From Phycisphaerae bacterium (GTDB taxonomy: Bacteria; Planctomycetota; Phycisphaerae; UBA1845; JAFGLZ01): a stretch of 64,000 nt of DNA. The notes below the pieces were generated by a model. It saw nothing but the letters and a program-made list of their open reading frames with translations. It was not told the origin of the DNA and made no database searches. Shown here in pieces: positions 1 through 8,638 of the stretch; within the stretch, counting starts at the first letter, position 1; each line of letters starts with the position of its first letter. The DNA is taken from contig JAFGLZ010000197.1 in NCBI GenBank assembly GCA_016927755.1, positions 1 to 64,000 on the forward strand, given 5' to 3'. The position numbers were made by a program, and so were the translations under genes.

Positions 1-198
1 CTCAACAACCTCCAATCGCTCAACCTCTGGAACACCCAGGTCGCTGACCTGCAGCCCCTCGCTGCACTCAACAACCTCCAATCGCTCAACCTGGGATACA
101 CCCAGGTCGCTGACCTGCAGCCCCTCGCTGCACTCAACAACCTCCAATCGCTCAACCTATCTGGAACCAAAGTCGCTGACGTTCGCTGCCTGAGCCAC
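1..198 (+). repeat. 66-bp tandem repeats encoding LRR units
   Basis: Units 1-66 and 67-132 differ at only a few bases, in the codons just after the LNL motif. Unit 133-198 is identical over its first half and then diverges. The array continues out of the window to the left. Near identity at silent positions points to recent duplication or gene conversion within the coding sequence. Confidence 0.85.
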
Positions 199-255
199 CT
201 CAAGGGGCTCAAGATCACTGGTAGGCCGCGTCGCAGGAAGGGACGAAGATGGTGA
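1..255 (+). CDS. Leucine-rich-repeat protein, C-terminal end (5' part outside window)
   Basis: The frame is open from base 1 to TGA at 253-255, so only the last 84 residues are present. Three consecutive 22-residue repeats of the form LxxLxxLxLxxTxVxDLxPL are visible (residues 1-22, 23-44, 45-66), followed by a short basic tail rich in Arg and Lys. The spacing is that of internalin-like or planctomycete LRR proteins, which usually act as binding scaffolds, often exported; no signal peptide can be judged because the N-terminus is missing. The third repeat diverges (Cys and His replace consensus positions) and acts as a cap. The partner and function cannot be deduced. The downstream gene starts 68 bases later on the same strand and could be co-transcribed. 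Confidence 0.8.
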   Translation, partial: LNNLQSLNLWNTQVADLQPLAALNNLQSLNLGYTQVADLQPLAALNNLQSLNLSGTKVADVRCLSHLKGLKITGRPRRRKGRRW

Positions 256-323
256 ATACGAGGACACCCTTTGGCATTCACAAGAGTGACCACATCGCCA
301 TGAATGATTCTGGGAGAATCCGG

Positions 324-1358
324 ATGACGACACGACGGACATTCCTCAAGCAGTCCCTGAAGATCGGCGCGGCCGCATCGGCCTCTGGGATCGTGCTCGA
401 TAGCCTGAGTTCCACCGCTCGAGCCGCCGACGTCACGCAACCCGACGTTGCCGCCTGGATGGCCAAGGCCGGAGGCCCGCGCGGTTGGCGGATTGGGTCC
501 GGGCTGAACGGCTATATGTCGTCGGCCAGTACGCACAAGAAGAACTACCCGATCTGGGAGGTGCTCGACTTCTGCCAGAAGGAGGGCTTCGACGGCATCG
601 AGCTGGTGGTCGGCTGGCCGATGGGCGGGTACCCCGGGGCGGAGGAGAAGAAGCGCATCGACGCGCTCAAGGGTCTGTATGACAAGTATGGGCTCAAGGT
701 GTACACGATCCAACCGGACTCGCCGGGGCGCCCGTTCGCCGAGTCCGCCGAAGAGCGCAAGCGCTGGGTCGACGCCTTCACCGGGCAGATCCGCTTGTGC
801 AAGGCGCTCGGGTGCGACTTTGTCGGGCACTGGCCGGGCGGTCCGTTGGGCAGTCAGACGATCGATCAGGCGATCGGCCACTGCGTCGAGAGCTATCGCG
901 AGGCGGCCAAGCGATGCGCCGACGCGGGTATCTGGATGTCGTTCGAGATCGAGCCGCCGTTCATCTTCCATACGCTCGACCACCTCAAGCGGATCCTCGA
1001 GGGTGTCGGCCACCCCGCGTGCCGGACCAACTACGACCCGAGCCACTTCGACGTCATGTCGGGCAGCAAGGGCAAGCCGGAGGTGATGCTCAAGGAACTC
1101 GGCGTCAAGCACATCGGCCACGTGCATCTGACCGATACCGACGGGACGATGTTCGGCGGCACGAGCAAGCACCTGGCTTGTGGCGAGGGACACTGTGACA
1201 TTCCTGCCTCGCTGATGACGCTCTGGGAGGGCGGCTACCGCGGGTGGATCATGATCGACGCCTGGATGATCGACGACGCCTACAACGCCAATCGCAAGGG
1301 CAAGCAGGCCATCGACCGCGCCCTGACGGCGGTGGGCAGGCCGCCGAAACGTCAATGA
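324..1358 (+). CDS. Tat-exported sugar phosphate isomerase/epimerase-like TIM-barrel protein
   Basis: A protein of 344 residues resembling the xylose isomerase-like TIM barrel (AP endonuclease 2 superfamily). These enzymes isomerise or epimerise sugars at a metal centre. Conserved acidic and His positions characteristic of the fold are visible, such as FEIEPP, NYDPSH and HIGHVHLTD near the C-terminal half. The N-terminus carries a twin-arginine signal (TTRRTFLK) followed by an Ala-rich hydrophobic stretch ending near ARAAD, so the protein should be exported folded. I chose ATG 324 over upstream ATGs at 249 and 300 because GGGAG at 312-316 is correctly spaced and the Tat motif then starts at residue 2. 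Substrate unknown. A tatA pair is encoded at 43757-44541. Confidence 0.85.
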   Translation: MTTRRTFLKQSLKIGAAASASGIVLDSLSSTARAADVTQPDVAAWMAKAGGPRGWRIGSGLNGYMSSASTHKKNYPIWEVLDFCQKEGFDGIELVVGWPMGGYPGAEEKKRIDALKGLYDKYGLKVYTIQPDSPGRPFAESAEERKRWVDAFTGQIRLCKALGCDFVGHWPGGPLGSQTIDQAIGHCVESYREAAKRCADAGIWMSFEIEPPFIFHTLDHLKRILEGVGHPACRTNYDPSHFDVMSGSKGKPEVMLKELGVKHIGHVHLTDTDGTMFGGTSKHLACGEGHCDIPASLMTLWEGGYRGWIMIDAWMIDDAYNANRKGKQAIDRALTAVGRPPKRQ

Positions 1359-1400
1359 CGGAATCAACCCCCCTGCCGCGTGCCACTCCCACCCGCTCAC

Positions 1401-1429
1401 CAGACGGCGCAGCCCGCGGTCTGTATAAT
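1401..1429 (+). promoter_or_regulatory. Putative sigma-70 promoter for the 1468-3730 operon
   Basis: A perfect TATAAT lies at 1424-1429, with a weak -35 (CAGACG, 1401-1406) at 17 bases. The leader to the GTG start at 1468 would be about 30 bases. Confidence 0.5.
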
Positions 1430-1467
1430 CGCTCCCTGGATGTCACGGCGTCCGGGAGTCAGGCTGC

Positions 1468-2490
1468 GTGAAGAAGATACGACGTTGGGTAACGGCCAGG
1501 ATCTCGCAGGGGGCGGTGCGATCGGCGCCGCTACTGCCTGGGCCCGTCGTCCGCGTTGCCGAGAGGGCGATGGCCTTGTCCGGGCCGCGACTGCCCGTTC
1601 TCGGCAAGATGGTGGCCGAGAACATGCGCGCCGTCGGCGTCTACTCGCGGCAGACCCATCGAGAGTACTTTCGGCAGGTCGCCAACCAGCTCGCCGGGTG
1701 GCTGCACGTCTTTCGCTACGCCGGCTGGGGCGCGAGCCGTCGCGGCGTCCCGATGCCCGAGGGGCTCGCGCGGATCGTCGGTGAACGGGTCTGCGTCGAC
1801 GATTCGGTCGATCTACTCCGACAAGCGGCCGGTCAGGGCAAGGGCGTCGTCCTGATGGCGATGCACATTATCCCTGTGCCGCTGTGGTTGGCCCGACTCA
1901 ACCAGGAATGCCGCGTCACCGTTTTGGGTCGGTACTCCAAGGACGAGCGTCACCAACGGATCAAGGAGCGCTGGTGGCACGTGACCGACGTGGACTATGT
2001 CGCCGTCCGCAAGCAGGATCAGCAGCCGGGCAGCCGCCTGGCCGAGATGTCGGAGGTCCTCAGACAGGGCCGGATCATGGCCATCACGCCCGACCTCGCC
2101 CGGAAACGAACGGAGGGCAAGCCGGTCCGGCTCTTCGATCGACAGGTGCATCTGCCCAGCGGCGCGGCCGTGCTGTCGGTCGTGACGGGCGCGCCGCTCG
2201 TGATGATTAGCGCCAAGCCGATGGGAAAGCGTACGTGCCTGACGTTCCGTGGGCCCTTCGAGGCAGCGGTTGCCGCGGATGCACCGGACGACCAGGCCGC
2301 CGCCATCGCCGAACGGATGCAGTGGTTCGCCGACGGGCTCGAGACGTTTCTGAGACAACACGCCCCCCTGTGGTTCTTCTGGGGCGACAAGCGGTGGACG
2401 GGCGTGTTTCGGGGCGATCCCCGGTACGTCGGGGCCGCCGAGCCGTCCGAGCCACCGACTCCCGATGACGTCGGCGAAGGAGGTCTCTGA
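1468..2490 (+). CDS. Lysophospholipid acyltransferase-family protein (LpxL/HtrB-like)
   Basis: A 340-residue protein of the LPLAT superfamily, related to the lipid A late acyltransferases that add secondary acyl chains to lipid A at the inner membrane. Family features are the VVLMAMH segment near residue 135, the RQGRIMAITPD segment near 200 (matching the LpxL region that precedes the Asp) and LPSGAAVLSVVTGAPLVMI near 230. The usual HX4D/E acyltransferase motif appears changed: the His is followed by IIPVP without an acidic residue at the expected position. The start is GTG with GGAG upstream. It is the first gene of a tight operon; the CPBP protease starts 5 bases after its stop. Its role could be lipid A or another envelope lipid. 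Confidence 0.75.
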   Translation: MKKIRRWVTARISQGAVRSAPLLPGPVVRVAERAMALSGPRLPVLGKMVAENMRAVGVYSRQTHREYFRQVANQLAGWLHVFRYAGWGASRRGVPMPEGLARIVGERVCVDDSVDLLRQAAGQGKGVVLMAMHIIPVPLWLARLNQECRVTVLGRYSKDERHQRIKERWWHVTDVDYVAVRKQDQQPGSRLAEMSEVLRQGRIMAITPDLARKRTEGKPVRLFDRQVHLPSGAAVLSVVTGAPLVMISAKPMGKRTCLTFRGPFEAAVAADAPDDQAAAIAERMQWFADGLETFLRQHAPLWFFWGDKRWTGVFRGDPRYVGAAEPSEPPTPDDVGEGGL

Positions 2491-2495
2491 CTGCG

Positions 2496-3290
2496 ATGCT
2501 GGCGATCGGACTGCTGGCTGCGGCGGGTCTCATCATCTGGTTGGGGCAGTCCGCGCTCCTGCTCATCTCGGGTCGGCGCGTCGGGCTTCGCGTCAGTTCG
2601 TCCGGTCTGTCGAAGACCGGCAAGCAAGTAGGCCGCGTGATCGTGAACGCTTCGATCGCCGGGGTCGTCGTCACCTATCCGCTGCTTCGCGGGCAGGGAC
2701 TGGTGGCGTACTACGGCGGGTTGCTGCCCGCGGACCATCGAGCGATGCAGTGCCTGTCTGGGTTTTCGATCGCGATCTTCTACCTGAGCCTGATGTACGT
2801 GGGCTGGGTCGCCACGGACAACCTGCGGTTCTCCGTTCGACACAAGGTGAGCCGGGTCGTGCGGCGGCTGGCGGTCGTGCCGCTGGCGGCGGTGTTCGGG
2901 GCGTTTGCCGAGGAGCTCCTCTTCCGCGGCGTGGTCATGGCGGACCTGCTCGATACCTTCGGCGCCGTCCCGGCCGCTGTGGGCGGGTCGCTCTTGTTCG
3001 CCGGGGCCCACTACATCCGACGGGTGAAACGCTATTGGACGTTTCCCGGTCACGTTATGCTTGGCGTCCTCCTCTGCACGGCCTTCCTGTGGACGGGCAC
3101 GTTGTGGTTGCCGATGGGGCTCCACGCCGGCGGCATCTTCCTGACGCTCGGCACCCGGCCGTTCGTCCGCTACAACGGGCCGGCCTGGCTCGTCGGGGCC
3201 AGCATCTTCCCATACGCGGGTCTTGCCGGCGTGTCGGCGCTCGTCATGCTCACGGCGGCGATGCGGATGTTGTATGGAGGTTACCCATGA
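2496..3290 (+). CDS. CPBP-family intramembrane metalloprotease
   Basis: A 264-residue polytopic membrane protein with the hallmarks of the CAAX-protease and bacteriocin-processing (ABI/CPBP) family: EELLFRG near residue 140 (motif EExxxR), FAGAH near 168 (FxxxH) and a further His in GLHAGG near 210. These residues form the zinc-dependent intramembrane active site in the family. Multiple hydrophobic segments span the protein. Bacterial members are implicated in processing prenylated or membrane peptides; the substrate here is unknown. It is translationally coupled: it starts 5 bases after the acyltransferase stop, and its own TGA overlaps the next ATG in ATGA. Confidence 0.88.
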   Translation: MLAIGLLAAAGLIIWLGQSALLLISGRRVGLRVSSSGLSKTGKQVGRVIVNASIAGVVVTYPLLRGQGLVAYYGGLLPADHRAMQCLSGFSIAIFYLSLMYVGWVATDNLRFSVRHKVSRVVRRLAVVPLAAVFGAFAEELLFRGVVMADLLDTFGAVPAAVGGSLLFAGAHYIRRVKRYWTFPGHVMLGVLLCTAFLWTGTLWLPMGLHAGGIFLTLGTRPFVRYNGPAWLVGASIFPYAGLAGVSALVMLTAAMRMLYGGYP

Positions 3291-3730
3291 CGACGGTCGA
3301 TACCCCCACTCGCGTGGCGGTCCTGTGCGACAAGAAGGGCGCCCATGCCGGGGTGGTAGCCGGCTACCTGAAAGCACGCGGCCTCTCGGAGGTCACGTGG
3401 TTCTCCGCTGGGGATGCGGATGACCTCGACGAGGCCGTCCGCCACGGAAGCATCGATCACGTCGTCGTGCCGGAGCTTGGACATCTCATGGATGCCATCT
3501 GGGACGGGGAAATCCTCTTTGACCAGTGGCTCTCGGTCGGGACGCGCGTCTCGTTCGTCAGTTCGCATGCGGGGAATTCGACAGAGGCCGACCAAGCGAC
3601 GGCGGAACTCGTCTTCGGGAGCTGGCAACGATGGAACCGCCGGCACCGGCGCCGTCAGATCACGGCCGGGGCCGTCCTCAGCGCGATCGCCCTGATCGCA
3701 GGGTTCCTGATGACGTTGTCTTTGTCCTAG
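3287..3730 (+). CDS. Unknown protein, Rossmann-like N-terminus and C-terminal membrane anchor
   Basis: A 147-residue protein that starts at the ATG overlapping the CPBP stop codon, with TGGAGG at 3275-3280 as ribosome binding site. The first ~95 residues alternate beta and alpha segments (RVAVLCDKKGAH, VTWFS, DHVVVPEL, RVSFVSSHAG), a pattern vaguely like the catalytic domain of serine recombinases or a receiver fold, but without the catalytic residues needed to claim either. A basic stretch (RWNRRHRRRQ) precedes a single C-terminal hydrophobic helix, suggesting a tail-anchored membrane protein with a cytoplasmic domain. A longer in-frame extension back to 2465 is rejected because it lies over the CPBP gene. 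Function unknown; operon context suggests an envelope role. Confidence 0.7.
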   Translation: MTTVDTPTRVAVLCDKKGAHAGVVAGYLKARGLSEVTWFSAGDADDLDEAVRHGSIDHVVVPELGHLMDAIWDGEILFDQWLSVGTRVSFVSSHAGNSTEADQATAELVFGSWQRWNRRHRRRQITAGAVLSAIALIAGFLMTLSLS

Positions 3731-3772
3731 TGCCGTCTTCCGCAGGACAATTGCGCATGCCGCGGTCGATCA

Positions 3773-4225
3773 TTACTTGAACAGCTCGGACACCGTGTGC
3801 TCGTCGTGCACGTCGGTAACGATACCGGCCTCGTCGAACTGGACGGCAAAGGCCAGCCGGTTCGAGAACAGCCACGAGAGCATGAATCCGTACGGCTCCT
3901 CGCCGCTGGCCAGGCGTTTTTGAAGCTTGGCTCGATCGAAGTTCGCCTTGGGCTCGGCTACCAGCACGTATTCTTCCTCGTCGGCCATCCCGACGACCTG
4001 CGTCATGGAGCCGCACGCACTCTGCTTCTGCTTGCTAATGTGCTGATACTTAGGCGAGGTGCGCTTCGCGAGATCCAGGACCTCCGTCCAGGTCATACCC
4101 GGCTGGATCGCGGCCTTCAGTTCGGCTCCCTCCTTGTCCGGATCGTAGGACGCGTACTGGAGGAAGTAGACACCGGCTAAGACGACACACCCGAGCAACA
4201 TGATGATGATGATCACCTTGACCAT
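3773..4225 (-). CDS. Small membrane-anchored protein of unknown function
   Basis: A 150-residue protein with one N-terminal transmembrane segment (VIIIIMLLGCVVLAGVYF) and a soluble remainder. The stretch IQPGMTWTEVLDLA near residue 40, and a C-terminal beta-like FDEAGIVTDV segment, recall the short SmpA/BamE-like fold, where a GMT motif leads the first helix, but similarity is too weak for a firm call. The protein is probably exported and held by its N-terminal helix. It converges with the upstream plus-strand operon, with 42 bases between the stops. A purine-rich sequence (GGAGCG) precedes its ATG. Function unknown. Confidence 0.65.
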   Translation of the reverse strand: MVKVIIIIMLLGCVVLAGVYFLQYASYDPDKEGAELKAAIQPGMTWTEVLDLAKRTSPKYQHISKQKQSACGSMTQVVGMADEEEYVLVAEPKANFDRAKLQKRLASGEEPYGFMLSWLFSNRLAFAVQFDEAGIVTDVHDEHTVSELFK

Positions 4226-4548
4226 GATCGCTCCTTTCGACGATCGCGGGGCCCTTGGGTCCCCGAAATCCCGATCTGATACACAAGCAAGCTGGCCAGA
4301 CCTGTTCGGCTCATGCGACGCTTATCGGACCCGATGCCGTCCGAGCGGAGCGCCGCACGACGTGCCATGCCTCGTGAGTGTCCCCCAATCGTTCTCCGAT
4401 TGCAAGTCCCTGGCGGCCACGCTTGCTTCGGGTTTCGCTGATGGCGCAGGCTTGCCGCGATATCCCTTCAGACCTATGCTGCGCCCCCGGCAGATTCGAC
4501 AGCAGCGATTGTCCGCGGCAGTCGGCGAATCCCGTTAAGGAGCACTCG
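4226..4548. other. Divergent intergenic region, no gene seen
   Basis: These 323 bases separate two divergent genes and must hold both promoters, though no consensus -10/-35 pair stands out. A GC-rich interrupted inverted repeat (CGGGGCCC then GGGTCCCCG) lies near 4245-4265, close to the minus-strand start. Confidence 0.4.
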
Positions 4549-6654
4549 ATGACGCTTGTCCATCCGTCGATCATGACGCTTGCGATCCTCGTGGGGGCCG
4601 CGACCGTCTTGGCCGTCGAACCCGGCGCCCGGTTTCGTCCCCCCGCCACGCCACTCGTGACGGTCGACCCGTACATGAGCGCGTGGTCCTTCTCGGACCG
4701 CCTGACGGACGAGTGGCCCAGACACTGGACCGGAGCCGTACACGCCATGGCGGGGATGGTCCGCGTCGACGGCAAGACCTGGCGCTTCATGGGTCCCGAT
4801 GCCGTCGGAGGCGCCGCCGCGGACCAGATCGACCGGACGGTCCGCCCCACGCAGACGCTCTACGCCTTCCACGCCGGACCGATCGAGCTGCGAGTGACGT
4901 TTACCACACCCCTGCTCCCGGACGACCTCGATCTCCTGTCATGCCCAGTGACCTACGTGACATTCGACGTCTGCTCCCGCGACGGCAAGGCGCACGACGT
5001 TCGGCTCTACTTCGACGCCACGGCCGAGTGGGCCGTCAACGAGGCGAAACAGGAGGTCACATGGGATCGAATGCCGGAGACGCCGGCCGGGATGTCGCTG
5101 CTTCGGTTCGGCTCAAAGGACCAGCCCGTCCTCGGCAGCGCCGGCGATAATCGTCGCATCGACTGGGGGTACTTCTACGTCGGCGTGCCTGACATGCCCG
5201 GTAGCCGGGCAGCCATCACGTCACACACGCTTGGGAGAGAAGGGTTCGTCTCCGGCGGCACGCTCCCTAAGTCCGACGACAACCGGAAGCCCCGGGCGGC
5301 GCGGGACGACTGGCCCGTCATCGCGTGCTGCCTCGGCCTGGGCAGCGTGGGCGAGACGATGGTCAGCCGCCATCTACTCCTGGCCTACGATGACGTCGTT
5401 TCGATCATGTACATGAACAACCGGTTGCGGGGCTGGTGGACACGTCAGCGCTCGACCTTCCAGGAGATGCTGTCCGCCCGCGCCCAAGAATATCAGGCCG
5501 TTCGCAAGCGGTGTGACGCATTCGACACGGAGTTGCTCGCGGATGCCGTGAAGGTCGGCGGGCGGGCCTATGCGGACCTAGTCGCCCTGGCGTATCGGCA
5601 GACCCTCGCCGGAGGCAAGCTGGTGGTGGGTCTCGACAAGACGCCCTGGTTCTTCACGAAGGAGTGCTTCTCGAACGGGTGCATCGCCACGGTGGACGTC
5701 GCCTACCCGGCCTCGCCGTTCTTCGCGCTGCTGAGTCCGACAATGCTTAGGGGCATGCTGACGCCCGTGTTCGAGTACGCCCGATCCGATGCGTGGCCGC
5801 ACCCGTTCGCTCCGCACGACCTGGGCACCTATCCCCTGGCCAACGGGCAGGTCTACGGACGCAATCGCGGCGTGCGCAACCAGATGCCGGTCGAAGAGTG
5901 CGGCAACATGATCCTGATGACGGCCGCCGTCGCCAAGGCAGAGGGCAACGCCGAATACGCCAAGCGTCACTGGTACCTGCTGGTGAAGTGGGCCAATTAT
6001 CTCGCCGCGAAAGGGCTCGACCCGGAGGATCAGCTCTGTACCGACGATTTCGCTGGTCACCTCGCCCACAACGCCAACCTGTCGCTGAAGGCCATCAACG
6101 CCCTCGGCGCCTTCGGCATGTTGTGCGAGATGCTGCGCGACAAGACCGCCGCGGATCGGTACAAGCAACTCGCCAAGGACATGGCCGGTCGGTGGCGGAC
6201 GATGGCCGCTGACGGTGATCATTACCGTCTCGCTTTCGACAAGCCCGGTACCTGGAGCCAGAAGTACAACCTGGTTTGGGACCGGCTGCTGGACCTCGAT
6301 CTGTTTGACAAGCGAGTCGCGCGAGAGGAGATCGCCTTCTATCTGACGCACATGAACCGATACGGCCTGCCGCTGGACAACCGGAAAGACTACACCAAGG
6401 CGGATTGGGTCGTCTGGACGGCGACGCTGGCCGAATCGCGAACTGATTTCGAGAAGCTACTCGCCCCGATGCACCGGTTCTTCAACGAGACGCCGGACCG
6501 AGTGCCAATGACTGACTGGTACGACACCAAGACCGCCAAGGCGATCCACTTCAGGGCCCGACCGGTGATCGGAGGGATCTTCATCAAGCTACTAAGCGAT
6601 GCTGAAATCTGGCGAAAGTGGTCGCGCCGCGCGCGTCCCAGCAATCCACAATAG
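4549..6654 (+). CDS. Glutaminase A-family protein (DUF4965/DUF5127/DUF1793 type)
   Basis: A 701-residue exported protein. After a signal peptide (about residues 1-24), the sequence TPLVTVDPYMSAWSF begins the region seen at the N-terminus of GtaA-like glutaminases. The second half carries their (alpha/alpha) barrel signatures: PVEECGNM near residue 450, LCTDDFAGHLAHNANLS near 500 and DNRKDYTKADWV near 610. Fungal members are secreted glutaminases hydrolysing L-glutamine to glutamate and ammonia; bacterial homologues are common in Bacteroidetes and planctomycetes and their true substrate is often untested. ATG 4549 was chosen because AAGGA lies just upstream and a signal peptide follows; the frame is open further 5' but without such features. 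It stands alone, convergent with the stress-protein gene. Confidence 0.85.
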   Translation: MTLVHPSIMTLAILVGAATVLAVEPGARFRPPATPLVTVDPYMSAWSFSDRLTDEWPRHWTGAVHAMAGMVRVDGKTWRFMGPDAVGGAAADQIDRTVRPTQTLYAFHAGPIELRVTFTTPLLPDDLDLLSCPVTYVTFDVCSRDGKAHDVRLYFDATAEWAVNEAKQEVTWDRMPETPAGMSLLRFGSKDQPVLGSAGDNRRIDWGYFYVGVPDMPGSRAAITSHTLGREGFVSGGTLPKSDDNRKPRAARDDWPVIACCLGLGSVGETMVSRHLLLAYDDVVSIMYMNNRLRGWWTRQRSTFQEMLSARAQEYQAVRKRCDAFDTELLADAVKVGGRAYADLVALAYRQTLAGGKLVVGLDKTPWFFTKECFSNGCIATVDVAYPASPFFALLSPTMLRGMLTPVFEYARSDAWPHPFAPHDLGTYPLANGQVYGRNRGVRNQMPVEECGNMILMTAAVAKAEGNAEYAKRHWYLLVKWANYLAAKGLDPEDQLCTDDFAGHLAHNANLSLKAINALGAFGMLCEMLRDKTAADRYKQLAKDMAGRWRTMAADGDHYRLAFDKPGTWSQKYNLVWDRLLDLDLFDKRVAREEIAFYLTHMNRYGLPLDNRKDYTKADWVVWTATLAESRTDFEKLLAPMHRFFNETPDRVPMTDWYDTKTAKAIHFRARPVIGGIFIKLLSDAEIWRKWSRRARPSNPQ

Positions 6655-6683
6655 CAGGCGGCGCCGAGAAGGGACGTGTATCC

Positions 6684-7601
6684 TCACTCCACGCGGTACT
6701 CGAAGCCCGCGGGCTTGACGGCCAGGAGCGAGCAGGTGGATTCACGGACGATGTTCTCGGCGATCGTGCCCAGAAGCAACCGCTTGAGCGTGGTGCGACC
6801 GCGAGTGCCCAGGACAAGAAGGTCCGCCCCGGAGGTCTTCTGAAACTCGATGATGTCTGCCACGGGGTCGGTGCCCTCCACGAGGTGGCATTCCACATCC
6901 ATCCCACTCGTCTCGGACTCGAACGGCTTGAGCATGCCGCGCAGGCGATCATCGAGGTTCTGCCGATATTGGGTTTGGTAGTCGGGTGAGGCCTGACGCG
7001 TCGGCGCCATGTAGTGCAGCACGCGCCAGGGGGCAGCGAACGTGTGAACCACGTCCAGACGGGCCTTGTCCTGCACCAAAATCCGAACGGCCTGCTCGAC
7101 CGCACGCTTCGACGTGTCGGAGAAGTCGACACAGACCATCACACGCTTGAACGGCTCGGGATGGTCTCCGCGGACCAGCAACACCCTGGACCCGGACGCA
7201 CGAACGCACTTCGTCGCGGTGGCTCCGGGGGCAGTGGACCGTTCGGAGGCGCCTCGCACGCCCAAGACCAGCAAGTCGGCCGAGACCTCCCGGGTGTGCC
7301 GGAGGATCTCGGCGATCGGCACGCCGATCACCACGTTCAGCTCGACGTCGACGCCGTCGGAGACTGTACCGGCGGCGAACTCCCTGAGGTGCTCGAGCGC
7401 GGCCGCTCGGACCTCGTCGTGGAGTTCGTCACGCGTTACCTTGAGTGTCTGCTCGAGATCGTCCACGACGTCCGCATGGATCACGTGAATCGCGTGAAGC
7501 TTGGCCTGGTTTGTCTTGGCGATGCGAATCGCCTGCTTGAACGCGGTCTCCGAGAATCGAGAGAAGTCAATCCCCACAACGATGTTCTTCAGGCGATCCA
7601 T
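6684..7601 (-). CDS. Tandem-domain universal stress protein
   Basis: A 305-residue protein with two consecutive Usp domains (about 1-150 and 151-305). Each has the strand VVGIDFS or VMVCVDFSDT at its start and the ATP-binding loop G-2x-G-9x-G(S/T) at its end: GVRGASERSTAPGAT in the first and GTRGRTTLKRLLLGT in the second. Both loops look intact, so each domain could bind ATP. Such proteins are cytoplasmic and help survival under starvation or respiratory stress; the specific role is unknown. The ATG is preceded by GGGAG. It is separated from kdsA by 184 bases and is probably transcribed on its own. Confidence 0.92.
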   Translation of the reverse strand: MDRLKNIVVGIDFSRFSETAFKQAIRIAKTNQAKLHAIHVIHADVVDDLEQTLKVTRDELHDEVRAAALEHLREFAAGTVSDGVDVELNVVIGVPIAEILRHTREVSADLLVLGVRGASERSTAPGATATKCVRASGSRVLLVRGDHPEPFKRVMVCVDFSDTSKRAVEQAVRILVQDKARLDVVHTFAAPWRVLHYMAPTRQASPDYQTQYRQNLDDRLRGMLKPFESETSGMDVECHLVEGTDPVADIIEFQKTSGADLLVLGTRGRTTLKRLLLGTIAENIVRESTCSLLAVKPAGFEYRVE

Positions 7602-7785
7602 GCAAGACTCCCTTCACGGCGGACGGAACCCTCAACCCCGAAATCTCTCCAAGAACATTCTATGTCGCATGTTACTGCGTGACAAGAACTCGCCACGCCG
7701 GCCCGTTGTCTGGGGTGCCGTGTATGGGGTTTCCGGCCCGTCGAGGAGAAGTGCGCCCGGCGTGGGCTGCCCGCGCCAGAGAACG

Positions 7786-8610
7786 CTACCCCCGTACCGC
7801 ATCGAAGACTCGGATACAGCCGGCCAGCATCGATTCCAGTTGGTCGATCGGCCAGACGGTGGCCGCGTCGCTCCGAGCGATGGGCGGATTGTCATGGACC
7901 TCCAGGAAGAGGGCGTCGGTTCCAGCCGCCACCGCCGCGCGGGACAAGAGGGGTGCGAACTCTCGCCGCCCGCCGGAGTGATCCCCGCCGCCCCCCGGCA
8001 TCTGGCAGCTATGCGAGGCGTCGAAAACGACCGGGGTGAACCGGTGCATGACGTCGATGGCCGTCATGTCGTTGACCATGTGTCCGTACCCGAAGAACGT
8101 GCCCCTCTCCGTCAGCAACACCCGGTCATTCCCAGTCCGCCTGACCTTGTCGACGGCGTCGCCCATCTGCTCGGGGGAGACGAACTGGCCCTTCTTGACG
8201 TTGACGCACCGTCCCGTTTGACCGGCGGCAACGAGCAGGTCCGTCTGCCGGCAGAGGAACGCCGGGATCTGAATGATGTCCAGCACCTCCCCGGCAGGCT
8301 GGGCTTGGGCGGGCTCGTGGATGTCACTGACGATGGGCATGCCCCACTCGCTGCGAACTTCGGACAGGATCGCGAGGCCCTTCTCCAGACCGGGACCTCG
8401 AAAGCTGTCGGCGCTCTGACGATTGGCCTTGTCGAAGCTGGCCTTGAAGACGACCGGCATCTTCAGCCGATCGCAGATGCGCCGAACGCGCTCCGCGACG
8501 CGCAGCGTATGATCGCGCGACTCGATTACGCACGGACCGGCCAACAGGACGAGCTTACCCCCGCCGATCGTCACGCCCTCGTCAATCTTCACGGGACTGG
8601 GCCTGGACAT
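7786..8610 (-). CDS. kdsA: 3-deoxy-8-phosphooctulonate synthase (KDO-8-P synthase)
   Basis: A 274-residue protein that condenses phosphoenolpyruvate with arabinose-5-phosphate to give KDO-8-phosphate, a precursor of the LPS inner core. The length is normal for the family. Visible signatures are LAGPCVIESRDH at the N-terminus, FKASFDKANRQS, IIQIPAFLCRQTDLL, VKKGQFVSPEQM and LTERGTFFGYGHMV. The Cys in AGPC marks the metal-dependent class II, as in Aquifex, rather than the Asn of the E. coli class I enzyme. ATG 8610 is chosen because AGGAGA is correctly spaced upstream. It follows the lipid kinase gene by 28 bases on the same strand and is probably co-transcribed from the promoter at 9605-9632. 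Its presence implies an LPS-bearing outer membrane. Confidence 0.97.
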   Translation of the reverse strand: MSRPSPVKIDEGVTIGGGKLVLLAGPCVIESRDHTLRVAERVRRICDRLKMPVVFKASFDKANRQSADSFRGPGLEKGLAILSEVRSEWGMPIVSDIHEPAQAQPAGEVLDIIQIPAFLCRQTDLLVAAGQTGRCVNVKKGQFVSPEQMGDAVDKVRRTGNDRVLLTERGTFFGYGHMVNDMTAIDVMHRFTPVVFDASHSCQMPGGGGDHSGGRREFAPLLSRAAVAAGTDALFLEVHDNPPIARSDAATVWPIDQLESMLAGCIRVFDAVRG

Positions 8611-8638
8611 TGCAGTCTCCTGACGGTTCCCCTTCACG

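Noticed and set aside
2465-3286. In-frame extension giving a 421-residue protein ending at 3730
   Set aside because: It lies over the CPBP gene in another frame, has Arg/Gly-rich composition and no domain; ATG 3287 with TGGAGG explains the end.
2019-3377. 452-residue minus-strand frame
   Set aside because: It opposes two well-supported genes and is His/Arg/Pro-rich, typical of a shadow frame in GC-rich DNA.
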